From the NCBI GenBank assembly GCA_022180565.1, contig BQML01000035.1, forward strand, positions 1-64,000: 64,000 bases of DNA, written 5' to 3'. Made by a program: the position numbers and the translations under genes. This stretch comes from Bacteroidia bacterium. Lineage in GTDB: Bacteria > Bacteroidota > Ignavibacteria > UBA10030. Shown piece by piece: positions 18,567 to 27,060 of this stretch (the stretch's first letter is position 1; the number at the start of each line of letters is the position of its first letter). The notes below the pieces were generated by a model. It was not told where the DNA came from and did not search any database. It worked only from the letters and a program-made list of their open reading frames with translations.

Positions 18567-18587
18567 CTGCGATGAGGACAAAAGAAA

Positions 18588-18616
18588 GGCGAACGGTCGG
18601 GAAATCACCGTTCGCC
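18588..18616 (+). terminator. Hairpin after the double-HTH gene
   Basis: A perfect 10-base stem (GGCGAACGGT / ACCGTTCGCC) encloses a 9-base loop, 22 bases after the HTH stop codon. No T-run follows, so it is either a factor-assisted terminator or a stabilising 3' hairpin. The rest of 18617-18675 shows no gene. Confidence 0.5.
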
Positions 18617-18675
18617 CATGCCGCTGATGAGTGATCCGAACTATTTGGTCAACGCCATCTTCATCACCTTAGTCC

Positions 18676-18880
18676 TTCGTTGAATAAGCACGAAATCACA
18701 AATCCGAAATCCGAAACAAATCCCAAGCATCAAATGAAAGAAATTCAAAACAGCTTTGTAGAGGGTTTTGGGTCTTGTTTCATTTCTCTTCATTCGTGCT
18801 TGTTTGAGATTTCGTGCTTGGTGCTTCGGATTGTTCCCTTTTGGTGTTTGTTTCGGATTTGATGATTCGCATTTCATATT
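18676..18880. repeat. Palindromic intergenic repeat, copy 3
   Basis: The left arm (GCACGAAATCACAAATCCGAAATCC..., GAAACAAATCCCAAGCATCAAATG) and the right arm (TTTCGTGCTTGGTGCTTCGG, GTTTGTTTCGGATTTGATGATTC) are imperfect reverse complements over roughly 60-70 bases. A centre near 18750 contains GTTTTGGGTCTTGTTTCATTTC. This is the longest copy. It ends directly at the stop codon of the four-helix-bundle gene. A 78-residue open frame within it is only repeat sequence. Confidence 0.8.
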
Positions 18881-19237
18881 TCATCCCTGCTTCCCTTCCG
18901 CCTTTCTTAGGATTGCACTGAAGATCATCATCAGCTCCGTCGCTTCCTGGATGAGAGACTCCTGTTCATTCCTTTGACTCTCGCTGGGGATAATCAAGCG
19001 CAGCCAGTATCGCGCCTCCTTTGACTCCTTTCGACTGATTCTGATTCTCATCAGAAAGTCCTTCTTGCTCAGGGCCTCGTTGGCTTCAATGTAATTGGCT
19101 CCGACGGAGCCGGAAGACCGAATAAGTTGGCGCCCATATTCCAGCTTTGTCAGGTCTTTGGGGAGCTTCCGGACGAAATCACGGACTTTCCTGGCAAATA
19201 TCTCTGTTCGCTCTTCCAGATCATAGCGTTTGCTCAT
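18881..19237 (-). CDS. Four-helix-bundle protein (23S rRNA intervening-sequence protein family)
   Basis: The 118-residue product begins MSKRYDLEERTEIFARKVRDFV and shows the family landmarks (R)QLIRSSGSVGANYIEANEALSKKDFLMRIRISRKESKEARYWLRL. These small helical proteins were first seen encoded in intervening sequences of 23S rRNA and are related to the Avd accessory protein of diversity-generating retroelements; their action is unclear. The ATG at 19237 follows a GGGGG ribosome site, and the open frame beyond is repeat-encoded. The gene fits exactly between palindromic repeats 3 and 4, with no reverse transcriptase or rRNA nearby. Confidence 0.88.
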   Translation of the reverse strand: MSKRYDLEERTEIFARKVRDFVRKLPKDLTKLEYGRQLIRSSGSVGANYIEANEALSKKDFLMRIRISRKESKEARYWLRLIIPSESQRNEQESLIQEATELMMIFSAILRKAEGKQG

Positions 19238-19247
19238 AATTCCCCCA

Positions 19248-19396
19248 GATTGAAGCACGAAATCGCAAGCACCAAATCCGAAACAAATTCTAAGACCCAA
19301 ATGACAGAAGTCCCAAACAACTTATCGCGGTTTTGAACCTTTGGACATTCTGTCATTCATATTTGTTTCGAATTTCGTGCTTCGTGCTTCGGATTT
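19248..19396. repeat. Palindromic intergenic repeat, copy 4
   Basis: The left arm begins TTGAAGCACGAAATCGCAAGC and continues with CCAAATCCGAAACAAATTC and CCAAATGACAGAAGTCCC. After a centre near 19325 (AACTTATCGCGG), the right arm reads TTTTGAACCTTTGGACATTC, TGTCATTCATATTTGTTTCG, then CGTGCTTCGTGCTTCGGATTT. The arms pair over most of their length (for example AATGACAGAA with TTCTGTCATT). It lies between the four-helix-bundle start and the end of the intact yifB gene. Confidence 0.8.
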
Positions 19397-19400
19397 AACC

Positions 19401-20942
19401 CTAAACAGCATAGAAGTTCCTGTCCAAACTCCTATACTGTATCGCCTCGCTCAAGTGTTCTGATCGGATGGATTCACTCCCGGCAAGATCTGCGATCGTC
19501 CGTGATACTTTTAGAATCCGATCATAGGCTCTGGCCGACAGTCCCAGCTTCGTCATGGCCATCTTCAGTAACTCCACCCCCGCCTCATCAATTCCGCAAA
19601 ATTCCTTGATCTCCTTCGTCTCCATATCTGCATTGCTGTACAATCCCTTCCTTCCTTCAAATCGATTTGACTGAATCTTCCGAGCTCTCATCACGCGTTC
19701 GCGAATCGTCTGCGATTGTTCCCCTGTACTCTTCGACGACAGCTCATTGTATTTCACTGCCGGTACTTCCACATGAATATCAATTCGATCAAGCAGTGGT
19801 CCCGAGATCTTGCCCATGTACTTGTGGATCTGCTGAGGATTGCATGAACACTCCTGAGCGGGATTTCCATAATTGCCGCACAAACAGGGATTCATTGCGC
19901 ACACCAGCATGAAGTTGGCCGGGTACTCAACGGACATCTTCGATCGGCTGATCGTGACCAGGCCATCTTCGAGAGGCTGACGGAGCACCTCCAAAACGTT
20001 CCGGGCAAACTCCGGAAGCTCGTCCAGAAACAGCACGCCATGGTGTGCAAGAGAAATCTCACCTGGCCGGGGAATGGTACCTCCGCCTACCAGAGCCGAA
20101 TCGGAAATCGTATGATGCGGAGACCGGAACGGCCGCGTCGAAACCAGGGCCGTATCGGGAGCAAGGAGTCCCGCCACGGAATGGATCTTGGTGGTCTCCA
20201 GGGCCTCCTCGAACCGCATGGGCGGAAGAATCGATGGCACTCTCTTTGCCAGCATTGTCTTGCCGGAGCCCGGAGGACCTATAAGAATTACGTTGTGTGC
20301 CCCCGCCGCGGCAACCTCCAGCGCCCTCTTCACGTTCTCCTGACCCTTCACGTCAGCCATATCCAGATCATACCTTGGGTCAGCATGAAAGATTTCATCC
20401 ATATTTACCTTGAAGGGCTGAAGCAGTTTATATTCTCCCGCAATAAATTGAACGGTTTCTCTCAAGCAACTCATAGGATAAACCGCGATGCCATCGACCA
20501 TCCCGGCTTCCTTGGCGTTTTCCTTCGGCAAAATGATCCCCCGGACTCCGCGCGCCTTTGCCTCAAGGGCTATGACCAGCGCCCCATGGACCGGCCGAAG
20601 AGCTCCGTCCAACGCCAACTCGCCCAGGAAGACGTAATGCTCCGCAATGTCAGAAAACACCTCTCCTGTCGTCAGAAGAGTTCCAAGAGCTATTGGAAGA
20701 TCGAACGCCGATCCCTCCTTGCGTATATCCGCCGGAGCAAGATTCACGCTCAACCGGCCGGTCGGATAGTGAAAGCCCGAGTTTTTGATGGCCGCAAAAA
20801 CACGCTCCCGACTCTCTTTAACAGCATTGTCCGGTAGTCCGACAATGTTGAATCTTGGATCCCCCGGTGCAAGGCTGGTCTCTACATCAACAAGGTAGGC
20901 ATCGACACCCAAAGTGGCGCCGCTATACAAATGAATGAACAT
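19401..20942 (-). CDS. comM: YifB/ComM-family Mg-chelatase-like AAA+ ATPase
   Basis: The 513-residue protein is complete: N-terminal Lon-like fold (VDVETSLAPGDPRFNIVGLPDNAVKESRERV), AAA+ core with Walker A GPPGSGKT and Walker B VLFLDELPEF, then CGNYGNPAQECSC (a Cys cluster) and the C-terminal chelatase-like domain. ComM homologues promote branch migration during integration of transformed DNA. It is single-standing, flanked downstream by palindromic repeat 4 and upstream by a heptamer repeat. A broken paralogue of its last third lies about 1.75 kb away in the same orientation. Confidence 0.93.
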   Translation of the reverse strand: MFIHLYSGATLGVDAYLVDVETSLAPGDPRFNIVGLPDNAVKESRERVFAAIKNSGFHYPTGRLSVNLAPADIRKEGSAFDLPIALGTLLTTGEVFSDIAEHYVFLGELALDGALRPVHGALVIALEAKARGVRGIILPKENAKEAGMVDGIAVYPMSCLRETVQFIAGEYKLLQPFKVNMDEIFHADPRYDLDMADVKGQENVKRALEVAAAGAHNVILIGPPGSGKTMLAKRVPSILPPMRFEEALETTKIHSVAGLLAPDTALVSTRPFRSPHHTISDSALVGGGTIPRPGEISLAHHGVLFLDELPEFARNVLEVLRQPLEDGLVTISRSKMSVEYPANFMLVCAMNPCLCGNYGNPAQECSCNPQQIHKYMGKISGPLLDRIDIHVEVPAVKYNELSSKSTGEQSQTIRERVMRARKIQSNRFEGRKGLYSNADMETKEIKEFCGIDEAGVELLKMAMTKLGLSARAYDRILKVSRTIADLAGSESIRSEHLSEAIQYRSLDRNFYAV

Positions 20943-21010
20943 GGATCCCCCCGATGAGAAATGAGAAGTAAAATGTGAAAAGTGAAAAGCGGCGGAAATA
21001 CCCCCCGGAA

Positions 21011-21065
21011 GGTCAGGGATCAGAGGTCAGAGGTCAGAGATCAGAGATCAGAAGTCAGAGGTCAG
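21011..21065. repeat. Heptamer tandem repeat (RRTCAGA)
   Basis: About eight units of a 7-base motif run in succession: GGTCAGG, GATCAGA, GGTCAGA, GGTCAGA, GATCAGA, GATCAGA, AGTCAGA, GGTCAGG (one extra base after the first unit). It occupies the intergenic space between the yifB start and the nuoI stop and contains no gene. Such slippage-prone arrays can vary in copy number; no function is evident. Confidence 0.75.
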
Positions 21066-21094
21066 GAAGCGACTTAGACCTTGAAACCTTGATC

Positions 21095-21595
21095 CTAGCG
21101 ATGCTTATGCAGAAACTCCAACCTGTCCCTCACCTTTTCAATCGGAACCAGAAGCTTGTCCTTTCCAAAAACAGCTTCCTCCTGGCTTTCGAACACAAGT
21201 TCGTACTCCTTACTCATGATAATCGCCTCTTCCGGACAAACCTCCTCACAGAATCCGCAAAAGATACAACGGACCATATTGATCTCGAATTTTTCCGGAT
21301 AACGTTCTTTCTCGAGCGCCGTTTCATTGGCCTGAACCTCAATTGCAAGGGCAGGGCAAACACGGGAGCATAATCCGCAGGCGACACAGCGCTCCACCCC
21401 ATTCTCTTCAACCAACACAGGACGGCCTCTGAACGAATCCGGCGGCGTGAACCGCTTTTCAGGATACTGGATCGTGATCTTCCTGCGAAACAGAGCCATG
21501 AACGTTAACCGCAGACCCTTCAGGATCTCCGGAATGTAAATCCTCTGCCAGAAACTGAGATCCTCCTTACGAATCATTTTCCCGTTCTGCGACAT
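21095..21595 (-). CDS. nuoI: NADH-quinone oxidoreductase subunit I
   Basis: The 166-residue peripheral-arm subunit of complex I carries the two 4Fe-4S clusters N6a and N6b. Both motifs are intact: ERCVACGLCSRVCP and VRCIFCGFCEEVCP. It starts MSQNGKMIRKEDLSFWQ, one base after the nuoH stop. It passes electrons toward the quinone site. The downstream nuoJ-N genes usually next to it are not present in this window; the run ends here at the heptamer repeat. Confidence 0.95.
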   Translation of the reverse strand: MSQNGKMIRKEDLSFWQRIYIPEILKGLRLTFMALFRRKITIQYPEKRFTPPDSFRGRPVLVEENGVERCVACGLCSRVCPALAIEVQANETALEKERYPEKFEINMVRCIFCGFCEEVCPEEAIIMSKEYELVFESQEEAVFGKDKLLVPIEKVRDRLEFLHKHR

Positions 21596-21596
21596 A

Positions 21597-22643
21597 TCAC
21601 GCCCAGTTCATCAATGCAAGAATTGAAGCGGTTACCACAAGATTTGCGAGAGCGATCGGCAGCATCACCTTCCAACCGAGACGCATCAACTGGTCGTAGC
21701 GAAATCTCGGAAGAGTCCACCGAATCATTATAATGAAGAACATGACCAGACCGGTCTTGACGCAGAACGTCAGCACTTCGGCCACGGCAAGCGAATTGCC
21801 CGAAAGTCCGAACTGCTCCCCCCAGGGGAAAGCATATCCTCCAAGAAATAAAGTAACAATGATTGCGCTCGCGACAATCATGTTCACGTATTCCGAGAGC
21901 ATGAACAACCCGAACTTGAGACCCGAATATTCGGTGTGATAGCCGCCCACCAGCTCCGGTTCGGCTTCCGGCAGGTCAAACGGGAGTCTGTTGGTTTCTG
22001 CAAATGCCGCGACGACAAACGTGACGAACGCCACGGGCTGGAGGAACACATTCCATGCCGGAATGCCGCCCCAGAGCGTTGCGGCCTGTTTCCCAACGAT
22101 CTCATCCAACTCAAGGGAACCTGAAATCAGCAGAACCCCGATGATCGACACACCCATTGAGAGCTCGTAACTGATCAACTGGGCTGACGAACGCAGGCCG
22201 CCCAAAAGGGAATACTTGTTATTCGACGACCATCCTGCCAGCGTAATTCCATACACCCCCATTGATGTGAGCGCCAATATATAGAGAATCCCGATATTCA
22301 CGTCGGCAATCATCATGTCGATCTGCCGGCCGAAGAGCGTCATGGTGCTCCCGATCGGAATGACGGCAAACGTGCTCATAGCAACACCGATGGAAATCAT
22401 CGGCGCGAGGTCATGAATGGGCTTGTTCGCGTTCTTCGGCACAATGTCCTCTTTCATGAGCAGCTTGACGACGTCAGCTACCGCCTGAAGGAGACCCTTG
22501 GGGCCGACACGGTTCGGACCCACGCGGTCCTGCACAAACGCGCTGACGCGCCGCTCCGTGTACACGGTCAGTACGACCAGTGTTAAGAGCGTAATCAGGG
22601 TAAGGACGATCTTCGCACCCGCGATGATGGCAGTCTCAAACAT
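21597..22643 (-). CDS. nuoH: NADH-quinone oxidoreductase subunit H
   Basis: This 348-residue polytopic subunit of the complex I membrane arm helps form the quinone pocket. The highly conserved YTERRVSAFVQDRVGPNRVGPKGLLQAVAD and the loop AETNRLPFDLPEAEPELVGGYHTEYS are intact, as is the WTLPRFRYDQLM end. It lies between nuoG (52-base gap) and nuoI (one base). Confidence 0.97.
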   Translation of the reverse strand: MFETAIIAGAKIVLTLITLLTLVVLTVYTERRVSAFVQDRVGPNRVGPKGLLQAVADVVKLLMKEDIVPKNANKPIHDLAPMISIGVAMSTFAVIPIGSTMTLFGRQIDMMIADVNIGILYILALTSMGVYGITLAGWSSNNKYSLLGGLRSSAQLISYELSMGVSIIGVLLISGSLELDEIVGKQAATLWGGIPAWNVFLQPVAFVTFVVAAFAETNRLPFDLPEAEPELVGGYHTEYSGLKFGLFMLSEYVNMIVASAIIVTLFLGGYAFPWGEQFGLSGNSLAVAEVLTFCVKTGLVMFFIIMIRWTLPRFRYDQLMRLGWKVMLPIALANLVVTASILALMNWA

Positions 22644-22695
22644 GTTCAGGTCTATCGGAAGAAAAATCCTCTCTCAGGAAAACGTTCTTCGTCGA

Positions 22696-24357
22696 TTATG
22701 CTTTTTCCGTCACCCGTTGCGGAGTTCTCAGCAGGGCGCCCCGCGTTCCAATCGAGAGGTATCGCAATCCCTTGAATTCCGGCACATTCTCGGCAAGCTC
22801 GGCAAAAACATTCTCCGCAGTAGTGAATTTCCACTTCGTCCCCATCGCCCCGGCAAGCGACTGGACGATTCGCCAGCTTGGTCTGGCATCGCGCCGCGGT
22901 CCTTTGCCCCAACGGTCATTGTGTGAAGCAAACTTGTCCCACCGGCTCATCGCGAATCCGTCAAGCGCCCTGTCTTGCTCCGTTGTGGCAACCGCGGGAC
23001 GTATCCGTTGCACTCGCTTTTGAAAATTGACAAACGTACCGTGCTTCTCGGCATAGGTGGAAGCCGGAAGGACCACATCGGCCAATTCCGTCGTTGCATT
23101 CTCAACAGGTGAATGCACAACCAGGAATTCCAGCTTGGCGAGTGCATTCTTCCAGTCGGGGTTTGCTGCAATGTCATCTTCGAGTGCGTACAGCGCCCTG
23201 ATCGCACCATCGTTGATCCTGCGAAGGATGGAGTCTGCATTGCTGCCAATCCCAAGGGCCCGGACACCGCCTGCATTCGGCGTCTTGTCGGCACGAATCA
23301 GCAGATCATCATCTTCGCCCGCCGTGTGCTCCAGAAATGCTATCGCTTTTGTCCCTACCACATCGCGCATGAATTTCAGAAACGCAAAATTGTCCTCATT
23401 CGTCGCATACGCGGATGCCAGGCCTGCGATCTCGCCTTTCTTGAACGCCTTCAATCCCGATGCGGCCGCTGCGATCGCCTCATCCCAACCGACCGTCACT
23501 TTCCGATCATCCTTCCGAATCCACGGAGAAGACACCCGGCCGGGCCCGTTCACGAATTTGAATGTGCCAAGGCGCCCCTCATCGCACATCCAAAACGAAT
23601 TCACGTCCTCGTTCTGCCGCGGTGTGAGCCGGAGAATCTCGTTGTTCCGCACCCAGATGTTGATGTTGCATCCCCGCGCACAGCCGACACACACGCTTTC
23701 CGTCGAGGACATCTCCCATACGCGTGCCCGGAAACGGAAGTCCGTACTCGTCAAAGCACCGACGGGACACAACTCAATGACGTTCATAGAGTACGGACTG
23801 TCGAACTGGGTCTCGGGGAACGTCGTCAACACAACGTGATCGCCCCTCTGCGTAAACGTCAAAACGGGCTGATGAGCAATCTCATCGGCAAAGCGGACGC
23901 ATCGCGAACACATGATACAGCGCTCCACATCCAAGATCACATTCGGTCCGAGGGGGTAGCGTTTAGGCTTGTGGACCTTGTCTTCATCGAATCTGCTCGC
24001 TCCGATGCTGTACTTGTACGCATAATCCTGAAGCTTGCATTCGCCTGCCTCATCGCAAATTGGACAGTCGAGCGGATGGTTAATCAGGAGGAACTCCATC
24101 ACGGCATGCTGGGCTTTGAGGACCCGCTCGCTCCTGGTCTTCACGACCATGCCGTCAGCCACCTGCGTGGCGCACGCGATGGCCAGCTTCGGCATTTTCT
24201 CGATCTCCACGAGGCACATTCTGCAATTCCCCGCCACCGAGAGCTTCGGGTGGTAACAAAAGTGCGGAATCTCGATCCCCTGTTGCGCCGCCGCCTGGAT
24301 AACCGTCAACTGCGGATCCACCTCGAACTTCTTTTCGTCAATCGTAATTGTCGCCAT
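22696..24357 (-). CDS. nuoG: NADH-quinone oxidoreductase subunit G
   Basis: The 553-residue subunit carries a 2Fe-2S cluster (HFCYHPKL, GNCRMC), the His-Cys3 4Fe-4S site (HPLDCPICDEAGEC), a further site (ERCIMCSRCVRF ... CPVGAL) and the CVGCARGCN cluster of the molybdopterin-like fold. The C-terminal domain is shorter than in E. coli-type NuoG (about 900 residues), as in several FCB-type complexes. It begins four bases after the aminotransferase stop. It is the first complex I gene in the run; nuoA-F are elsewhere. Confidence 0.93.
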   Translation of the reverse strand: MATITIDEKKFEVDPQLTVIQAAAQQGIEIPHFCYHPKLSVAGNCRMCLVEIEKMPKLAIACATQVADGMVVKTRSERVLKAQHAVMEFLLINHPLDCPICDEAGECKLQDYAYKYSIGASRFDEDKVHKPKRYPLGPNVILDVERCIMCSRCVRFADEIAHQPVLTFTQRGDHVVLTTFPETQFDSPYSMNVIELCPVGALTSTDFRFRARVWEMSSTESVCVGCARGCNINIWVRNNEILRLTPRQNEDVNSFWMCDEGRLGTFKFVNGPGRVSSPWIRKDDRKVTVGWDEAIAAAASGLKAFKKGEIAGLASAYATNEDNFAFLKFMRDVVGTKAIAFLEHTAGEDDDLLIRADKTPNAGGVRALGIGSNADSILRRINDGAIRALYALEDDIAANPDWKNALAKLEFLVVHSPVENATTELADVVLPASTYAEKHGTFVNFQKRVQRIRPAVATTEQDRALDGFAMSRWDKFASHNDRWGKGPRRDARPSWRIVQSLAGAMGTKWKFTTAENVFAELAENVPEFKGLRYLSIGTRGALLRTPQRVTEKA

Positions 24358-24361
24358 GCGT

Positions 24362-25627
24362 TCAACTATCTGAGCGCTTGTTCCGTGAATAGGCCTTCAG
24401 GGCCTCTTTGATAATGAGGAGGGATCGTTGCAACGATTCCCTGTTGAGCATAAAAGCCAGCCGAACTTCGTTCAATCCTTTTCCGGGTGTTGCATAAAAA
24501 CCTTGTGCCGGGGCAAGAAGCACTGTTTCCTTTTCGTACTCGTACTCCTCGATCAACCAGCGTGCAAAATGCTCCGCATCTGCCACTGGGAGGCCAATGA
24601 CGATGTAAAAAGCTCCTTCCGGCTTGTAAAACGTAACGCCCTCAATCTGCCCCAGTCCTCCATAGACCAGATCCCTGCGCCTCCTGAACTCCTCTGCAAT
24701 CGGTCTCGTGTATTGTTCCGGCGAATTCAGGAGAGGCACCAGAGCCAGCTGTTCGACGGTGGCCACCGATAACCGGGCCATGCCGAACTTGAACGCGCTC
24801 TGGACAACCTCAGGGTTGTGGCTGACCAACGCGCCGATTCTTGCTCCGCAGACATTAAACCGCTTCGATGTGCTGTCAAGCAGAATCGCCCTGTCGGCAA
24901 CTTCAGGAAAGCTCATGACACTGTGCGACACGCCTTCGTAGGCAAACTCCCGGTACACCTCGTCTGAAAGGAGAAACAGATTATGCTTCTGTGCGAGCGA
25001 TACGAGACCCGCGACTTCACCCCGTGAATAAACGGTCCCCGTCGGATTGCTCGGATTACAGAACAAGAATCCGCGCGTCCGGGGCGTGATGTACTGCTCA
25101 ATGACGTCCGCCGGCGGCAAATGGAAACCGTTCGCGATGTCAAGGGGAACAGGCCGGAGCGTGACGTTTGCGATCGTGGCAAACCCGTTGTAGTTCGTGT
25201 AGAATGGCTCAAACACGATCAACTCATCTCCGGCATCACAGATGGCGCACATCGCGAAGATGATCGCCTCAGAACCGCCGGAGGTGACGACGATTTCCTT
25301 CTGATCGACCTTGATGCCTTTTGCTTCCAAATAGCGTTGCCAGGCCGAGAGCGACTCCGGCATACCGTTCGACGGAGCATAAGCGAGAGTGTTCAGGTTC
25401 AGCGACCGGATGGTTTCAAAGACCACAGGCGGAGTCGGCAAATCGGGCTGGCCGATGTTCAGGTGATACACCCGAATGCCCTTCTTTTTTCGCTCTTCCG
25501 CGATCGCTGCGAGCTTTCTGAGAGGCGACGCCTGCATTTCTCCCGCCCGCTGCGAAAGCCGCAATGCCGGGGCCTCCGCCCTTCCAGACCGTGCAGGCCG
25601 CGTTTCGAGAACAGCTTCAGGAGCCAT
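24362..25627 (-). CDS. Class I aminotransferase (aspartate aminotransferase-like)
   Basis: This 421-residue PLP enzyme of fold type I has the family blocks HLNIGQPDLPTPP, VTSGGSEAI, FCNPSNPTG, SDEVYREF, the PLP lysine in DSTSKRFNVCGARIG, and the C-terminal substrate Arg in NEVRLAF. Aspartate or aromatic amino acids are likely donors; the precise substrate is not decided by sequence. The ATG giving MAPEAVLE overlaps the end of the M16 protease by eleven bases and follows AAGGACGG. Confidence 0.85.
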   Translation of the reverse strand: MAPEAVLETRPARSGRAEAPALRLSQRAGEMQASPLRKLAAIAEERKKKGIRVYHLNIGQPDLPTPPVVFETIRSLNLNTLAYAPSNGMPESLSAWQRYLEAKGIKVDQKEIVVTSGGSEAIIFAMCAICDAGDELIVFEPFYTNYNGFATIANVTLRPVPLDIANGFHLPPADVIEQYITPRTRGFLFCNPSNPTGTVYSRGEVAGLVSLAQKHNLFLLSDEVYREFAYEGVSHSVMSFPEVADRAILLDSTSKRFNVCGARIGALVSHNPEVVQSAFKFGMARLSVATVEQLALVPLLNSPEQYTRPIAEEFRRRRDLVYGGLGQIEGVTFYKPEGAFYIVIGLPVADAEHFARWLIEEYEYEKETVLLAPAQGFYATPGKGLNEVRLAFMLNRESLQRSLLIIKEALKAYSRNKRSDS

Positions 25628-26957
25628 GATTTCCGTCCTTTTTCGCCGCGAGGGCAAGCGACCGAGCCCCGCGCTCCTTTATCGAAGTGGGAAGAAACCG
25701 AACCCGGGCGAATTGCTCCGGCCGGAACAACGCAACGGCGAGGTTCTGGAGATCTTCGGCTGTGACGCTATCGATCTCCTGAATGATCGTGTCCAGCGGA
25801 CTGTATTCCTGAAAATACAGTTCGGAGGTTCCCAATCTCATCATTCTGCTCGGAATATTCTCAAGGCTCAGCATCATGCTTCCCTTGAGCTGTTCCTTGG
25901 TGCGTCGAAGCTCGGCATGCGAGACGGGACGGGACTTCAGCTTGTCGAGTTCCTTCAGGACAAGTTCTTCGCACGCTCCGACATGCGCCTTGTCCGTACC
26001 CACATAAATCCCGAACGACCCTGTGTCACTCAGAAGGCTTGCGAAACTATACACACTGTAGGCAAAGCCGTACCGTTCGCGAATATTCTGAAACAGCCGC
26101 GAACTCATTCCGTCACCCAACAGCGTATTCAGAACAAGAAGCGGATACCGCTGTTTGCTCTTGATGCTGAACGTCGTGGTTCCCAGCGCCAGGTGAGCCT
26201 GCTGAATCGGTTTCTCCACCTCCACCTGCTCGGGGCGCCTTCCGTTCGGCTTTCGTCTCCGGGCCTCGCTGAGCTTCGCAGAAGCCCCCTCAAACAGCCT
26301 CTCGGTCAATTCAACAATCTCTTCGTGTCTGACATTCCCGGCGGCTGTTACCACCATACGTGACGGCACGTAGTAGCGCCGGCGGTGATCGAGAAGATCG
26401 GCCTTGCGGAAGCTCCTGAGATTCTCCTCAGTCCCGATCACCGGAAAACCCATGGGGTGGCGGCCATAGAGGGCCTTCTCGAGATAATCGTGGATGATGT
26501 CATCGGGATCATCCTCGGCATTCCGAAGCTCTTCGATCACCACCCCCTTTTCCTTTTCGAGTTCCTTTTCCGGGAATACGGCGTTCACCGCAAGATCTGA
26601 AAGGACATCCATTGCGAGCCGGGTGTGATTGTCCAGCACCCGTGCGTAGAAGCAGGTATGCTCCTTGCTCGTAAACGCATTCATGTACCCGCCGACGGAT
26701 TCAATACTTCGGGAGATTTCCTGCATTGACCTTCGCGTTGTGCCCTTGAACACCATGTGCTCAATGAAATGCGTGATCCCGTTGGTTGTCTCCGTTTCAT
26801 CCCGCGAGCCGACATCGACCCAAACGCCCACAGAGACACTTCGGATGTGCGGAATGTGCTCCGTGACAACGCGGAGCCCGTTCGGGAGGATGGTCTTCTG
26901 ATACAGGGATTGCGACACCGGGGGGGTAGATATGCGCTTACGGGATGTGGTTTTCAC
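25617..26957 (-). CDS. M16-family zinc protease (processing peptidase-like)
   Basis: The protein of about 446 residues is similar to mitochondrial processing peptidase beta / PqqL-type single-domain M16 proteases. The inverted zinc motif HFIEH is at residues 63-67 and the third ligand lies in EKGVVIEELRN about 75 residues on. The C-terminal half has RYPLLVLNTLLGDGMSSRLFQNIRE. A GTG giving VKTTSRKRIS was chosen as the start; the longer frame overlaps udk and has no meaning. No signal peptide is seen, so it is cytosolic or exported by another route. Confidence 0.88.
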   Translation of the reverse strand: MKTTSRKRISTPPVSQSLYQKTILPNGLRVVTEHIPHIRSVSVGVWVDVGSRDETETTNGITHFIEHMVFKGTTRRSMQEISRSIESVGGYMNAFTSKEHTCFYARVLDNHTRLAMDVLSDLAVNAVFPEKELEKEKGVVIEELRNAEDDPDDIIHDYLEKALYGRHPMGFPVIGTEENLRSFRKADLLDHRRRYYVPSRMVVTAAGNVRHEEIVELTERLFEGASAKLSEARRRKPNGRRPEQVEVEKPIQQAHLALGTTTFSIKSKQRYPLLVLNTLLGDGMSSRLFQNIRERYGFAYSVYSFASLLSDTGSFGIYVGTDKAHVGACEELVLKELDKLKSRPVSHAELRRTKEQLKGSMMLSLENIPSRMMRLGTSELYFQEYSPLDTIIQEIDSVTAEDLQNLAVALFRPEQFARVRFLPTSIKERGARSLALAAKKDGNHGS

Positions 26958-27060
26958 GAGAATTTGCCGTACTCCGTAGAAAAACCCTTGAAACGACAAG
27001 AAAAAGATACCTGTTTTTCCGGGGAGAGTCAAGAAAACGCCCGATGCTGGGCCACCGGGC

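Noticed and set aside
18641-18877. 78-residue minus-strand open frame
   Set aside because: It lies in palindrome 3 and is made of the repeat words; no ribosome site or conserved domain.
18881-19237. Diversity-generating retroelement around the Avd-related four-helix-bundle gene
   Set aside because: No reverse transcriptase, template repeat or variable target gene is seen within the window.
16264-19396. CRISPR array reading of the palindrome cluster
   Set aside because: Spacing is irregular (about 0.5-1.2 kb), arms are long and imperfect, and no cas genes lie nearby.
23113-24411. 432-residue plus-strand open frame
   Set aside because: It is antisense to nuoG, whose Fe-S motifs are intact.
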